A stretch of 64,000 bases of DNA from Telmatospirillum siberiense (GCF_002845745.1 NZ_PIUM01000009.1:62001-126000), one strand, 5' to 3'; shown: positions 27,803 to 38,900, counted from the first letter of the stretch. The notes: a model not told the origin generated them from the sequence alone. A program made the numbers and translations.

Positions 27803-30721
27803 TCAGAACTGCCAGGTGGCTTTGAGCAGGCCGGAATGGCTCTGGTAGTCGGGGCGCATCTCGCCTTCATATTCGGCGCGGAAGCTGAAGTCGTCCTTGC
27901 TGTCGAGGGTGACGGCCAGATTCATCTTGCCTCCGTCCGGGCTGGTCCGGGTCACGGAGCTGGTAAAGACCTGGCCGCCCAGGATCCCCGAACTGGCGAT
28001 CGGGCCCTGGACATAGTCATGGGTCCAGGCGAGACGGATTTCCGGCGTCAGATGTCCCCAGCCGCTTTCCAATCCCCATGACAGTTTGGCGCCCAGGTCA
28101 TGGGTGAGCGCGTTCACGCCCCGGCGGTCCACCGTCAGGTTGGCCGATGATCCGCTTTCCACATAGTGGTCGCTGACGGCGCGCAGGAAACGCAAGCCCG
28201 CCAAAGGCGTGACGGTGGTCGTGCCGGCAAGCGGAATGTCATAGCCGGCGCCGAGCTTCAGCAGATATTGCTGGCCGTCATAATCGGCTTTCGCTTTCTG
28301 ATTAAGAAAGCCGATATTGCGGGTCTGATTATAGGTGTTGTAGCCGACACCCGCCTGGGCGTCGATGAAGGCCGGGCCAAAACGATGCAAGCCGTAGCCG
28401 GTGATCTGATAGCTGTCGATCGAGGCGTAGCTGCCCGAGGAATTGCCGGTCCCCCAACTCCAACCCCGCACCCAACTGACGGCGACGCCGGCCATGCTGT
28501 CGGCGTCGATCTGATGGTCGAGCCCCGTCACCAGGCCGACATTGCTGGCGGTGTAGCCATCGGCGCCGCTGGTGCCGCTGCGCAGGGATTTTCCGCCCAG
28601 CACCTGTCCCCATAGACCGTAGCCGTGCGCGTCGGAGCCCGCCGAGACGCCCGCCGGGCCATTACCGGCAAGCGCCAGTTCATGCTGCTCGATCACCGAT
28701 GTGGTGGGGGCCGCGGCCTGTGTGGCCGCCTGCGCCGCAGGGGTGATCTGCGTCGGTGCCAGTTGTTTTATGGCCGTTTGCTGCGCACTGGTGGAAAGGC
28801 TGGACAAGACGGAAAGCACGGAGCTTTGGAAAGCCGTGGCCTCGCCGCCGCTCGATGCGGCTATGGCGTCCAGGGCGGATCCCATCCCCGCGGCGGCGCC
28901 GCCCTCGGCATTGCCTTTGCGGGCGTAATCGGTGGTGGCCTTTGTGGTCGTGGTGGTGGCGGCGCCGCTCAGCGTGACGACGAGATCGTTGCCGCCGTCC
29001 GCGGTCGAAAGGGCCGCGCTCAATCCGCTGGAACCGGTAATGGTGACGGTGTCGCCGCTATAGGTGCCGACCGCGTTGGCATTGACGATCGTATAGGTGC
29101 CGGCGCTCAGACTGCTTCCGGAAATGGTGATGGCGGTGTTGGAGACGGTCGCCGCGCTGCTGCCCGAGATATTGATCGAGCCGCCGTTGACGACCACGAG
29201 TCCGCCGCCGGTTTGGGAATAGGTGCCGGTGATGGTGATGGCGTTGCTGACCTTCACTGTCGCATTGGTGACGTGCACGGTGTGGCCGCTGGCCAGAATG
29301 TTGTCATTCAGCCAGATATTGCCGGAAGCCAGCCATAGATCGGACGAGCTATTGGTGATGGTGCCGATCGTGCCGATGGTGCTGGTATTGGCCGATCCCC
29401 CGTTGTAGCCCGTCAGCAGGCCATAGGTGGTGCCGACGCCGCCGTTGATGGTCAGATTGGCCGTGGAACTGTTGACGATGGCGCCGGCGATGACGCCCGA
29501 GTTGGTGATGATGCCGAGATTGACGCTGAGGTTGTTGATGGCGGCGACGGAACCCGTGATGGTCCCGCTGTTGTCGATCGAGCCGATCGTCGCGGAGCCG
29601 GTGTTGTAAAGGCCATAGGTGCTGCCCGAGATGATACCGGTATTCTGGATGGTGTCGATGCGGGCGCTGTTCTGGACGCCGTAGGCGCCGGCGATTCTTC
29701 CGTTGTTGGTCAGGGTGGCGATCGTGCCGGTAGAACTGATCGCGGCAGCGGCGGAACTGATGATGGTTGCTCCGGCCGCGTTATTGATGGTCGTGATGCT
29801 CCCCGAATTCGATAGGGCGATGCCGGCGGAACTGGAAATGGTCCCGCTGTTCCCGATCGAGTCGATGGTGCCGGCATTCAGGATGCCGTCGCTGACACCG
29901 GAGATGACGCCGGCGTTGCTGATCGTGCCGATTGTGGCGGAGTTCTTGATGCCGGCCGTGTAGCCCGAGATCGTGCCGATCGTCGTGCCGGTCGACTGGT
30001 TGTCGATCTCGCCGATCGTTCCTCCGGCCTTGTTCCAGATGCCGTTCTGCTGGCCGGTCCCGCTGCTGGAAAGCGCGCTGGTGATGGTGCCCTGGTTGGT
30101 AATGGTGCCGATGACCCCGCCGCTTTCGTTGCGGATGCCGTTCATGGTGGTGCCGCTGATGGCGCCGTGGTTGGTCAGGGCCGTGATGGTGCCACCGTTG
30201 ACGATGCCGTTGTGAAGGCCGATCAAACTGCCGGTGGTTTCGTTGATGATCGTGGCGATGGTGCCGCCGTCGGTCCAGATCGCGGCATAGCCGGTGGCGT
30301 TGATTATCCCGCTGTTGTCGAGCGTCCCGAGAGAGCCGGTGCTTCTGACGACGATGGGGTTGGGGGCGCTGATGCTGCCCGTGTTGATGATCGCGGAGAG
30401 CTGGACGCCGCTATCGACCTGGATGCCCGCGACCGTGGTGCTGGTGGTGTCGCCGCTGTTGGTGATGGTGCCATAGTTGGTGATGGTGGTGGCGTTCCCG
30501 GTCACCTCCACGGCGATACCGCTCGAATCCGAGAGCGTGACTCCTGGGAAGATGGTCAAGAACCCGGAGCTCACCGTGGCGCATCCGGAGGATGATCCTA
30601 TGACAGCTGTGGAAGAAAAATCATCACACGCCGCCGCCGCCGCATCGGAGGAGCTGAATGCGACGGTGACCAGCGTCAGAACGGATACGCCGGAAAGAAG
30701 GCCAATCCTCGAAAGCCCCAT
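27803..30721 (-). CDS. Autotransporter with repeat-rich passenger and C-terminal beta-barrel, second paralogue
   Basis: The 972-residue protein has a signal peptide (MGLSRIGLLSG to about SSSDAAAA), a passenger of short repeats such as SGTITGSVAAINN and GTIGTISNAGVISG (about residues 35-590), an Ala-rich linker with TQAAAPTTSVIEQHELAL, and an autotransporter barrel of about 280 residues ending LKATWQF. Barrel and linker are clearly related to the protein at 20170-23223 (YGLWGQVLGGKSLR, LAWTHDYVQGPIASSG), while the passenger repeats differ. I chose ATG 30721 because GGGGG precedes it by six bases; a TTG start at 30733 is possible. It is convergent with bla. It is likely displayed on the cell surface; its ligand is unknown. 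Confidence 0.87.
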   Translation of the reverse strand: MGLSRIGLLSGVSVLTLVTVAFSSSDAAAAACDDFSSTAVIGSSSGCATVSSGFLTIFPGVTLSDSSGIAVEVTGNATTITNYGTITNSGDTTSTTVAGIQVDSGVQLSAIINTGSISAPNPIVVRSTGSLGTLDNSGIINATGYAAIWTDGGTIATIINETTGSLIGLHNGIVNGGTITALTNHGAISGTTMNGIRNESGGVIGTITNQGTITSALSSSGTGQQNGIWNKAGGTIGEIDNQSTGTTIGTISGYTAGIKNSATIGTISNAGVISGVSDGILNAGTIDSIGNSGTISSSAGIALSNSGSITTINNAAGATIISSAAAAISSTGTIATLTNNGRIAGAYGVQNSARIDTIQNTGIISGSTYGLYNTGSATIGSIDNSGTITGSVAAINNLSVNLGIITNSGVIAGAIVNSSTANLTINGGVGTTYGLLTGYNGGSANTSTIGTIGTITNSSSDLWLASGNIWLNDNILASGHTVHVTNATVKVSNAITITGTYSQTGGGLVVVNGGSINISGSSAATVSNTAITISGSSLSAGTYTIVNANAVGTYSGDTVTITGSSGLSAALSTADGGNDLVVTLSGAATTTTTKATTDYARKGNAEGGAAAGMGSALDAIAASSGGEATAFQSSVLSVLSSLSTSAQQTAIKQLAPTQITPAAQAATQAAAPTTSVIEQHELALAGNGPAGVSAGSDAHGYGLWGQVLGGKSLRSGTSGADGYTASNVGLVTGLDHQIDADSMAGVAVSWVRGWSWGTGNSSGSYASIDSYQITGYGLHRFGPAFIDAQAGVGYNTYNQTRNIGFLNQKAKADYDGQQYLLKLGAGYDIPLAGTTTVTPLAGLRFLRAVSDHYVESGSSANLTVDRRGVNALTHDLGAKLSWGLESGWGHLTPEIRLAWTHDYVQGPIASSGILGGQVFTSSVTRTSPDGGKMNLAVTLDSKDDFSFRAEYEGEMRPDYQSHSGLLKATWQF

Positions 30722-31065
30722 GCAAACCCCCAAAGAGTAGACTGAATGAATTTCTCTTAGTAACGGGGGTGCCCCCCACTTTGTCTAGCATTTTTATAGT
30801 GGTAGCGATCTTTTTTTAGTTATTATTAAAACCGTTCACATGTTGCGCCGTTAAATTGATCTGACTTATTGGGTGTAATTTATTTTGGTTGAATTGTTTT
30901 ATTGTCGGCGGCCGGAGCGGTTTGCGTCCGCCGAGGTGGCGCAGGAGCAATCCGGTCTGAATCGGCCTGGCCCGGCGCAAGGCGTGCTGGTCGCGCCGCT
31001 CTGATCGGCGGAGCCATTTGCCGAATCGGAAATTTGCGATAGGCTCCTTGCTAAAAGGGGGCATC
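30722..31065. other. AT-rich divergent intergenic region
   Basis: These 344 bases lie between the divergent autotransporter and protease genes. A GGGGG-TG-CCCCC dyad sits near 30765-30776 in the autotransporter leader, and a strongly AT-rich stretch (30780-30900) probably holds its promoter. The part nearer the protease is GC-rich. No gene is seen. Confidence 0.4.
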
Positions 31066-32316
31066 ATGAGACTCGGTGGGCGGGCGGCTGCGGTCGCCAT
31101 CGTTATGGGGGGATTGCTTTCGGGGTGCGGACCCGATCAGGCCCGGCCCGTCACTTACCGAATGGATGGCAGAACCTTTGCCAGTCCCGAGGCCGCCCTC
31201 GCCGAGGCTCGCCGCAAGGACGATGGTTTCCTTGCCCAGGTCATTCCGACGACGCAGAGGCTGGGGGGATCCGTCGTCATCATTCTTCCCTCCATCGCCA
31301 GCATCCGGGCCACGCTGCTGAACGCGACCCCGTTGAAGGGCGACGCGGCCGAGACGATTGCCCGGGCCGACGACATCCATGTCCTCACCGACGGCATGGC
31401 GATCGAGAAGGGGCATATCTTCGATTCGGTGAGCATCCTGCGTTCGGATGACCCGGCGCATGCCGACGGCGGCGATGCCGATTACAAGATCTGGCTGGAT
31501 CGCTTCGGCGCCTCGCCCATTCAATGGACGCTGGTCACGCGCGCCGGGGGGAGCCATGTCATCACGCCGGCGGCGGCGACCGTCACCCGGCCGGTCTGGA
31601 TGAACAGTCTCAATATCGGTGTGCTCAACGCCGCCGCCGATCTGGGAGCGCCGGTCAGCCATCAGCCGCTGCCCGCATCACCGGCGACCGGAAGCATCAT
31701 CGGCACCACCTTTTTCATCGATCAGGCCGGACATGCCCTGACCAACGCCCATGTGGTGAACGGCTGCAAATCCATTCAGGTGGCCTTGGGTGGCGGTGAC
31801 GAGGCCGAGGCCAAGATCGTCGCCGCCGATACGCAGAATGATCTGGCCTTGCTGACGATATCGTCAGCGACGCCGTCCTACGCGCGATTCGCCTCGGCTC
31901 CTCCACGGCAGGGCGATCCGGTGGTGGTGTACGGCTTTCCCTTGGCGGGAGCTTTGTCGACGCAGGGAAATCTGGCCACCGGAATCGTCAGCGCCCTGGT
32001 GGGGGTGAAGGACGACAGCCGGATGCTGCAGATCTCGGCGCCGGTGCAGGCCGGCAACAGCGGTGGGCCGCTTTTCGACGCTTCCGGCAATGTCGTCGGT
32101 GTGGTCTCGGGCAAGATGAATGCCTTGCGGGTGGCGGCGGTGACCGGAGACCTGCCCCAGAATGTCAATTTCGCCATCAAGACGAGTGTCGTCGAGACCT
32201 TCCTGCAGACGAACGGTATGCGGTTCGAGCAAGGGGGCGTCGGGAAAACCCAGGCGGTGGCCGATATCGCGGACCGGGCGAAAACCTTTACCTACAAGCT
32301 GACCTGCAACCGGTAA
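31066..32316 (+). CDS. Trypsin-like serine protease, lipoprotein
   Basis: The 416-residue protein starts at ATG 31066 after a good AAAGGGGG Shine-Dalgarno and has a lipoprotein signal ending LLSGC (Cys near residue 21). The first ~200 residues are an unrecognised domain. The C-terminal half is a HtrA/trypsin-like fold with a complete triad: His in LTNAHVV, Asp in QNDLALL and Ser in GNSGGPL. There is no PDZ domain. It is probably anchored in the periplasm and may be a quality-control or regulatory protease. It is monocistronic, followed by a convergent MFS gene. Confidence 0.85.
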   Translation: MRLGGRAAAVAIVMGGLLSGCGPDQARPVTYRMDGRTFASPEAALAEARRKDDGFLAQVIPTTQRLGGSVVIILPSIASIRATLLNATPLKGDAAETIARADDIHVLTDGMAIEKGHIFDSVSILRSDDPAHADGGDADYKIWLDRFGASPIQWTLVTRAGGSHVITPAAATVTRPVWMNSLNIGVLNAAADLGAPVSHQPLPASPATGSIIGTTFFIDQAGHALTNAHVVNGCKSIQVALGGGDEAEAKIVAADTQNDLALLTISSATPSYARFASAPPRQGDPVVVYGFPLAGALSTQGNLATGIVSALVGVKDDSRMLQISAPVQAGNSGGPLFDASGNVVGVVSGKMNALRVAAVTGDLPQNVNFAIKTSVVETFLQTNGMRFEQGGVGKTQAVADIADRAKTFTYKLTCNR

Positions 32317-32371
32317 CCCGTTCGGCCGGCCGGGGAGCGGAACCCGGCCGGCCCCCGGGCCTGCCTTTTCC

Positions 32372-33571
32372 TCACGGCGCGCAGGAGGCGATCTTGCGCC
32401 CTCCACCCATCCGCAGAAGCGGGACGACCAGGGCGAGGATGGCGCCAAACGCGCTGACCGCCGTCCATCCCGCCGTGCTCCAGGCCAGACTGGCGCCGAT
32501 TGAACCCAGCGAACCGCCAAGGAACATTCCGGTCATGAAGATGGTGTTCAGGCGGTTGCGGGCTTCGGGATGCAGCGCGTAGATGATGTGCTGGTTGGAC
32601 ACCAGCGCGCTCTGTACCCCGAAATCGAGCAGGATCACGCCGACGACGAGGCCCGCGATGCCATGCCACAGTCCGAAGGCCGCCCAGGCCGCCACGGTCA
32701 AGGCCGCGCCCAGCCCGATCACGGCTTGCGGCCCCTTGCGGTCGGCCAGCCGTCCGGCCAGCGGTGCCGCCGCCACGCCGACGGCGCCGACGACGCCGAA
32801 CAGACCCGCCACGTCGGCGCCGAGATGGAACGTCTGCAGATGCAGGGCGAGAATGGTCCAGAAGGCGGTGAAAGAGGCGAACAATCCCGCCTGGACCAGC
32901 GTCGCCCGACGCAGGGCCGGCTCGTCGCGCCAAAGATGGAAAAGAGTGGCAAGGGCGTGTCCGTAACGGATCGAGGATGAGGGGTGGCGCCGGGGCAGGG
33001 CGATGGCCATGGAGGCCGCGCCGGCCAGGGCCAGGGGTACGGCAAGCCAGAACATCGCGCGCCATCCGCCGTGGGTGGCGACGAAACCTGCCAAGGTCCG
33101 GCTGAACAGGATGCCGCCGAGCAATCCCGCCATGACCGTGCCGATGGTGCGTCCCCGTCTTTCCGGGCTGGCGAGGCTGGCCGCGAAGGGGATGATCTGC
33201 TGGGCGACGGTGGCGCCGGCTCCCACCAGCAGCGAGGCAAGGAGAAGAAGCGCGGCTGTCGGGGCGGCCGCCGCGGCGGCCAGCGCCAGGCCGAGCACGG
33301 CGAATTGGGTAACGATCAGGCGCCGCCGATTCACCATGTCTCCCAGCGGCACCAGCAGAAACAGGCCGGCGGCATAGCCGAGTTGCGTCGCGGTCGGGAT
33401 CAGTCCGGTCAGGGACGAGCCTGGGAAATCGCCCTCGATGGCTCCCAGCATCGGCTGATTGTAATAGATGTTGGCGACGGCGAGGCCGCTGGCCGCCGCC
33501 ATCGCGAAGGTAAGACCGCCGCCCAGGGCTTGCGTCGGGGCGGCGGCGGGATTGGTTGGTGACTGGCTCAT
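32372..33571 (-). CDS. MFS transporter (DHA1 family exporter)
   Basis: The 399-residue protein has 12 predicted membrane helices and the MFS loop motif between TM2 and TM3 ([14 protein letters not shown]). The opening region [28 protein letters not shown] is typical of the YnfM/AraJ-like DHA1 group of drug or sugar exporters. I chose ATG 33571, preceded by GGAAAGG; an upstream ATG at 33607 is possible. It is divergent from a LysR regulator 105 bases away, which probably controls it. Confidence 0.88.
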   Translation of the reverse strand: MSQSPTNPAAAPTQALGGGLTFAMAAASGLAVANIYYNQPMLGAIEGDFPGSSLTGLIPTATQLGYAAGLFLLVPLGDMVNRRRLIVTQFAVLGLALAAAAAAPTAALLLLASLLVGAGATVAQQIIPFAASLASPERRGRTIGTVMAGLLGGILFSRTLAGFVATHGGWRAMFWLAVPLALAGAASMAIALPRRHPSSSIRYGHALATLFHLWRDEPALRRATLVQAGLFASFTAFWTILALHLQTFHLGADVAGLFGVVGAVGVAAAPLAGRLADRKGPQAVIGLGAALTVAAWAAFGLWHGIAGLVVGVILLDFGVQSALVSNQHIIYALHPEARNRLNTIFMTGMFLGGSLGSIGASLAWSTAGWTAVSAFGAILALVVPLLRMGGGRKIASCAP

Positions 33572-33665
33572 CGGAGATGCCTTTCCAGGGAAATTCGGTA
33601 AGGCCATTACTATCATTTTATCAAAAAATGCGGTATTGACTGAAATTGTTAAGGCAGAATATCGG

Positions 33666-33675
33666 ATATCGATAT
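33666..33675. promoter_or_regulatory. Palindrome ATATCGATAT in the MFS/LysR divergent promoter
   Basis: The perfect palindrome ATATCGATAT sits immediately before the lysR start, within an AT-rich 105-base divergent region. It overlaps a second related half (ATATCGG at 33660-33665). LysR proteins normally bind T-N11-A dyads between divergent genes; this is a candidate, not a demonstrated site. Confidence 0.35.
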
Positions 33676-33676
33676 A

Positions 33677-34555
33677 ATGGACATCGATAGCGTTGCCGTC
33701 CTCGTCGCCGCCGCCTCGGCCGGCAGTCTGTCGGCCGCCGCGCGCCGTCTCGGCGTCACGCCGATGGTCGCCACCCGGCGCTTGGCCGCGTTGGAGCAGG
33801 ACCTTGGCGTCCGTCTGATGCACAGGACGACGCGTTCCCTTTCCCTGACCCCGGAAGGGGAGGCCTATCTGCCTTACGCCCAGGCTCTCGTCGAAGGCGA
33901 AGCCGCTGGGCGGGCGATATTGCGATCCTCGGCGTCGGGGGCGTCGGGACTGTTGCGCGTTACCGCGTCGGTGGCCTTCGCCAGGAAGATCATCGCGCCC
34001 ATGGTGCCACGGTTGCTGCGCGCCAATCCCGAATTGCGCATCGACCTCGAAATGACCGATCAGGTGGTGGATATCGTTTCGTCGGGCGTCGATCTTGCCA
34101 TCCGCATAGCAAAGTTGCGCGACAGCAGCCTGATCGCCCATCGCCTGGCCGGCAGCCCCCGCGTACTTTGCGCCTCTCCCGCCTATCTGGAGGCGAGGGG
34201 GGCGCCCGCGACCCTGGAGGAATTGTCCTCGCACGACTGCCTGGCGCTGAGCGGGGTAACCCATTGGGTTTTCCTGGCGGCCGGGCGGGAGCGCCAGGTG
34301 CGGGTCGGCGGCCGGTTCTCCTCCAGTAGCATCGAGGGCTTGCTCGAGGCCAGTCTCAATGCCGGGGGTATCGGTCTGATCGCCGAATGGAACGTCCGTG
34401 ACGAATTGCGGCAAGGAACCCTGGTCCCCTTGTCGATTGAGGGGGCTGTGCCCGAGGATTTGTCGATCTGGGCGGTCTATCCGAGCGCCCGGCTGGTTCT
34501 GCCCAAACTGCGCGTTTTCGTGGCGGCCCTGGAGGCCGAACTCGCCGGCCGCTGA
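33677..34555 (+). CDS. LysR family transcriptional regulator
   Basis: The 292-residue protein has the LysR N-terminal winged helix ([40 protein letters not shown], split here as [20 protein letters not shown] followed by [17 protein letters not shown]) and an effector domain of the DsdC/AaeR-like group ([37 protein letters not shown]). It is divergent from the MFS exporter, the usual arrangement for regulator and target. The inducer is unknown. Confidence 0.92.
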   Translation: MDIDSVAVLVAAASAGSLSAAARRLGVTPMVATRRLAALEQDLGVRLMHRTTRSLSLTPEGEAYLPYAQALVEGEAAGRAILRSSASGASGLLRVTASVAFARKIIAPMVPRLLRANPELRIDLEMTDQVVDIVSSGVDLAIRIAKLRDSSLIAHRLAGSPRVLCASPAYLEARGAPATLEELSSHDCLALSGVTHWVFLAAGRERQVRVGGRFSSSSIEGLLEASLNAGGIGLIAEWNVRDELRQGTLVPLSIEGAVPEDLSIWAVYPSARLVLPKLRVFVAALEAELAGR

Positions 34556-34580
34556 GACCCGGCGATCCGGCTTTTTTAGA

Positions 34581-34701
34581 AACCACCAAGACACCAAGGC
34601 ACCAAGGCGCCTTTGGGATCACCCGGACGATAGCCGATGACAGGACGGGAGAATGTCTGTGGCACTTTCCGCCGCCTTGGTGCCTTGGTGTCTTGGTGGT
34701 T
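34581..34701. repeat. Perfect 29-base inverted repeat built from CACCAAG units
   Basis: The left arm at 34581-34609 and right arm at 34673-34701 are exact reverse complements. Each arm consists of about three tandem units of the form CACCAAG(A/G), so the arm is internally repetitive. The spacer is 63 bases. The block lies between the lysR stop and the end of fdhE and has the form of a non-autonomous mobile element or dispersed repeat; it would also make a very stable hairpin able to terminate transcription from both sides. Confidence 0.75.
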
Positions 34702-34759
34702 CAAAATATCCAGGGTTGCCTTTCAAGCCATCAGGGAATCAAAGGTAACGGGAGAAGCC

Positions 34760-35614
34760 TTAGATTGCCTGTAACAGAAAAGGATTGGCTCCCATCCGGC
34801 GGTATCCTTCCTCGCCGACCAGAAGATCCAACGCCAGCGAGGCGAGATCGTCGGCCACGGGATCCAACCCTTGCGCCTTGTCGGCGTGCAGCAGCTTCAA
34901 ATAGCTTTTGCAGGAATCGCAGGTTTCCGCCCGTGCGACGCCGCTGTCGCCTTCGATGAAACGCTGGGTGACCTTCTTTCCATCGCCGCAAGCGACGCAG
35001 GTGGCCCGCACATGGTGCCAGGCGGTGTGGCAAAGACCGCAATGCAGATAGCGCAAGCCCCCCGATTGCATGCCGATGTGAATGACGCCGGCGACGGGGG
35101 CGCTACCGCAAACGGGACAGGTGGTCATGGTGGATTCGGGGCGGGCGATGCTCGGGGCGATGTGGGCCGCGTGCCGGGTCCATGCCAGTTGCAGGGCCGC
35201 CATGACCAGTGGCGCCGCCGGCAGGTCGGCGGGCGTCGGGGCGCCGTTGTGCAGGCGGTTGGCCAGCGCGGTCAGGGTGCCGGGGTCCTGCCCCAGAACA
35301 TCTTCCACCGCGCCGATGGCGGCGGCCGGCAGATGGGGCCGCAGGCGCGGATAGAGGGCTTCGAGATCGGCGCGCCACCGGCCTTCGGGCGGGGCGTCGG
35401 CGGGAAGCGCCGCCACCTCCCGCTGTCCGTCGCTCACGTCGGCGACGAAGAGGAGCCAATCCCGCAGGCTGTTTCCATCGGCAAGTTGCCTCAGGCGATC
35501 CGCCCGGCGGCGGAAGAGCTGTGCCGGGTCGGGCGGCAGCAGCGGTTCCGGCGATTGACCCGGCGTGATGGCGGGGTTTGTCCAGGGAAATGGCGCTGAG
35601 GCGGAGGTGGTCAT
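34760..35614 (-). CDS. fdhE: Formate dehydrogenase accessory protein FdhE
   Basis: The 284-residue cytoplasmic protein has the FdhE layout: an alpha-helical N-terminal half and two C-terminal rubredoxin-like modules with four CxxC pairs (CPVCG, CGLC, CVACG, CDSC). It ends with the conserved LALDLLVGEEGYRRMGANPF, written here in two parts as LALDLLVGEEGY and RRMGANPF. FdhE is needed for maturation of Tat-exported formate dehydrogenases. It is divergent from the fdn operon, in keeping with that role. Confidence 0.92.
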   Translation of the reverse strand: MTTSASAPFPWTNPAITPGQSPEPLLPPDPAQLFRRRADRLRQLADGNSLRDWLLFVADVSDGQREVAALPADAPPEGRWRADLEALYPRLRPHLPAAAIGAVEDVLGQDPGTLTALANRLHNGAPTPADLPAAPLVMAALQLAWTRHAAHIAPSIARPESTMTTCPVCGSAPVAGVIHIGMQSGGLRYLHCGLCHTAWHHVRATCVACGDGKKVTQRFIEGDSGVARAETCDSCKSYLKLLHADKAQGLDPVADDLASLALDLLVGEEGYRRMGANPFLLQAI

Positions 35615-35917
35615 GATCTCGGAAGGCTCCTGTCGGGGATGATCGGTAGATGAGCGTTATATACGTAAACTACAAGACGACTTGGCCGGCTACTCTGTTG
35701 TTTGATCGGAATTTTAAAACTAGAACGTTCATAATGGTGCTGAATGTTGTATAAATAAGTAGAGCGCGTAATTTTTTCCGAAAGATGTTGAGTCTCTCTT
35801 TAAAAGCCGGAATGCCATGCCATTATATCATCTGCCATATGAGTCCGGGTTTTAATCGGCTGCGGATTTTAAGGAAGGCATTCCTTTAAGAAAATTACGA
35901 TTCCTAAAAAGGGACGG
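35615..35917. promoter_or_regulatory. AT-rich divergent promoter region of fdhE and fdnGHI
   Basis: These 303 bases are much more AT-rich than their surroundings and must drive both fdhE and the formate dehydrogenase operon. A dyad AAGGAA-GGCA-TTCCTT lies at 35871-35886, 32 bases before the fdnG start. I looked for an FNR-type TTGAT-N4-ATCAA site and did not find a convincing one. Confidence 0.4.
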
Positions 35918-38900
35918 ATGATGCAGGTCTCACGGCGACAGTTTTTCAAGATTTCAGCGGCCGGCTTGTCGGCGAGCAGCATGGCGGCGCTGGGTTTTTC
36001 GGCATCCCCGGCTCTGGCCGAGGTGCGGCAGTACAAGCTGTTACGGGCGAAGGAGACCCGCAACACCTGTACCTATTGTTCGGTGGGCTGCGGCCTGCTG
36101 ATGTACAGCCTGGGTGACGGCGCCAAGAACGCCAAGGCCAATATCATCCATATCGAAGGCGATCCGGACCATCCGGTCAGCCGTGGCTCGCTCTGTCCCA
36201 AGGGCGCCGGGCTTCTGGACTTCGTCCACAGCGAAAGCCGCCTCAAATATCCGGAAGTCCGCGAGGCGGGCTCCAAGGAATGGAAGCGGATTTCGTGGGA
36301 GGAGGCCATCACCCGCGTCGCCCGGCATATGAAGACCGACCGCGACGCCAATGTGGTGGCCAAGAACGCCCAGGGCGTCCCGGTCAATCGCTGGCTTTCC
36401 ACCGCCATGCTGACCGCCTCGGCCTCGTCCAACGAGACCGGCATTCTCAGTCAGAAATTCATCCGTTCGCTGGGTATCGTCGCCACCGACGCCCAGGCCC
36501 GCGTCTGTCACGGACCCACGGTATCGGCCCTGGCTTCGACCTTCGGCCGCGGCGCCATGACCAACAACTGGGTCGATATCAAGAACGCCGATTTCATCCT
36601 GGTCATGGGCGGCAATCCGGCCGAGGCCCATCCCGTCGGCTTCAAATGGGCCATCGAGGCGAAGAAGAAGGGCGCGCGCCTGATCGTCGTCGATCCCCGT
36701 TTCAACCGCACGGCCTCGGTGGCCGACGACTTCCTGCCGATCCGCGCCGGTTCCGACATCGCTTTCCTGGGCGGGATCATCAACTGGCTGATCTCCAACG
36801 GCAAGATCCAGTGGGATTATGTCAAGGCCTACACCAACGCAGCCTTCATCGTCAGCGAAGGCTACTCCTTCGACGAGGGGCTGTTCGCCGGCTATGACGA
36901 GGCCAAGGGGCAATACGACCGCGGTTCCTGGTCCTATGAACTGGACGAGGCCGGCGAGGCGAAGGTCGACCCCACGCTCGAACATCCGCGTTGCGTGTGG
37001 AACCTGCTGAAGCAGCATTATTCCCGCTATACGCCCGAGATGGTGGTGACGCTGACCGGCAGCCCGAAGGACGGTTTCCTCAAGGTTTGCGAGCATCTGG
37101 GCGCCACCGCGGTTCCCGACAAGGTGGCGACCATCCTCTATGCCTTGGGCTGGACCCAGCATACCACGGGCTCGCAGAACATCCGCACCATGGCGATGAT
37201 CCAGCTTCTGCTGGGCAACATCGGCATGCCAGGGGGCGGAGTGAACGCGCTGCGCGGACATTCCAACATCCAGGGTTTGTCCGATCTGGGGCTGTTGTCC
37301 ACCAGCTTGCCTGGCTATCTGACCCTGCCCAGCGAAAGCGCCCATCCCACCTTCGCCGACTATATCGCCAAGAACACGCCGAAGGCCCAACGCCCGGGGC
37401 AGATGAACTATTGGGGCAATACGCCCAAGTTTTTCGTCAGTCTGCTGAAATGGTTCTGGGGTGACAAGGCCACGCGCGAGAACGACTGGGGCTATGACTG
37501 GCTGCCCAAGTGGGACCGCATGTATGACGTGCTGGCCATCATGGACCTGATGCACCGGGGCAAGCTGAACGGCTTCATCGTCCAGGGCTTCAACCCCCTG
37601 GCCTCGCTGCCCGACTACAACAAGAATGTCGCCGCTTACGCCAAGCTCAAATATCTGGTGATCATCGACCCGATCGCCACCGAAACCTCGACCTTCTGGC
37701 AGAACCACGGCGAATTCAACGACGTGGATAGCGCCTCGATCCAGACCGAGGTGTTCCGCCTGCCCTGCACCTGCTTCGCCGAGGAGGACGGCTCGATCGT
37801 CAATTCCGCCCGCTGGCTGCAATGGCATTGGAAGGGGGGCGAACCGCCGGGCGAGGCCAGATCCGACCAGGCGGTGCTGGGCGAACTGTTCTTCGCCTTG
37901 CGCAAACTCTATCAGGAGGAGGGCGGCACCCTGCCCGAACCCATCCTCAATCTGTCCTGGCCCTATGCCAACCCGCGCGAGCCGACGCCCGAGGAGCTGG
38001 CCAAGGAGATGAACGGCCGGGCCTTGACCGATGTCGTCGATCCCAAGGACCCCACCAAGGTTCTGGCCCGCAAGGGCGAGCAGCTTCCCGGCTTCGCCCT
38101 GCTGCGCGACGACGGCTCCACCCTCTGCGCCGCCTGGATCTTCTCGGGTTGCTGGACCCAGGCAGGCAATCAGATGGGCCGGCGCGACAATACGGATGTC
38201 GGTCTTGGCGCCACCCCGGGCTGGGCCTGGTCATGGCCGGCCAATCGCCGGATCCTCTACAACCGGGCGTCCTGCGATCCGGCCGGCAAGCCCTGGGATC
38301 CCAATCGCAAGCTGATCGCCTGGACCGGCGAGAAATGGGCGGGCGGCGATATTCCCGATTTCCAGGTCGACGCCGGGCCGCAGACCGGCATGAACCCCTT
38401 CATCATGAATCCGGAAGGGGTTGGCCGTCTGTTCAGTACCGACAAGCTGGTGGACGGGCCGTTCCCCGAGCATTACGAGCCGATGGAAAGCCCGCTGGGG
38501 ACCAATCCCCTGCATCCGAAGGTGGTTTCCTCGCCGGCGGTTCGCATCTTCGCCGCCGACAAGGAGCGCCTGGGGACCCGCGAGAAATTTCCCTATGTCG
38601 GCACCACCTACCGGCTGACCGAGCATTTCCAGTTCTGGACGAAGAGCGTGCGTCTGTCGGCCATCGCCCAGCCGCAGCAGTTCGTCGAGATCTCGGAACA
38701 GTTGGCCGCCGAAAAGGGCATCGTCAACGGCGAATGGGTGAAAGTCTCCTCCCGGCGCGGTTTCATCAAGGCCAAGGCCATGGTGACCAAGCGCGTCAAG
38801 GTATTGACGGTCAACAACCAGACCGTCCATCAGATAGGCATTCCCCTGCATTGGGGATGGGTGGGGGTGGCCCAGAAGGGCCATCTTGCCAACAGTCTGG

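Noticed and set aside
31018-31065. Upstream extension of the lipoprotein protease to 31018
   Set aside because: It would place the lipoprotein signal internally; ATG 31066 has a good ribosome binding site.
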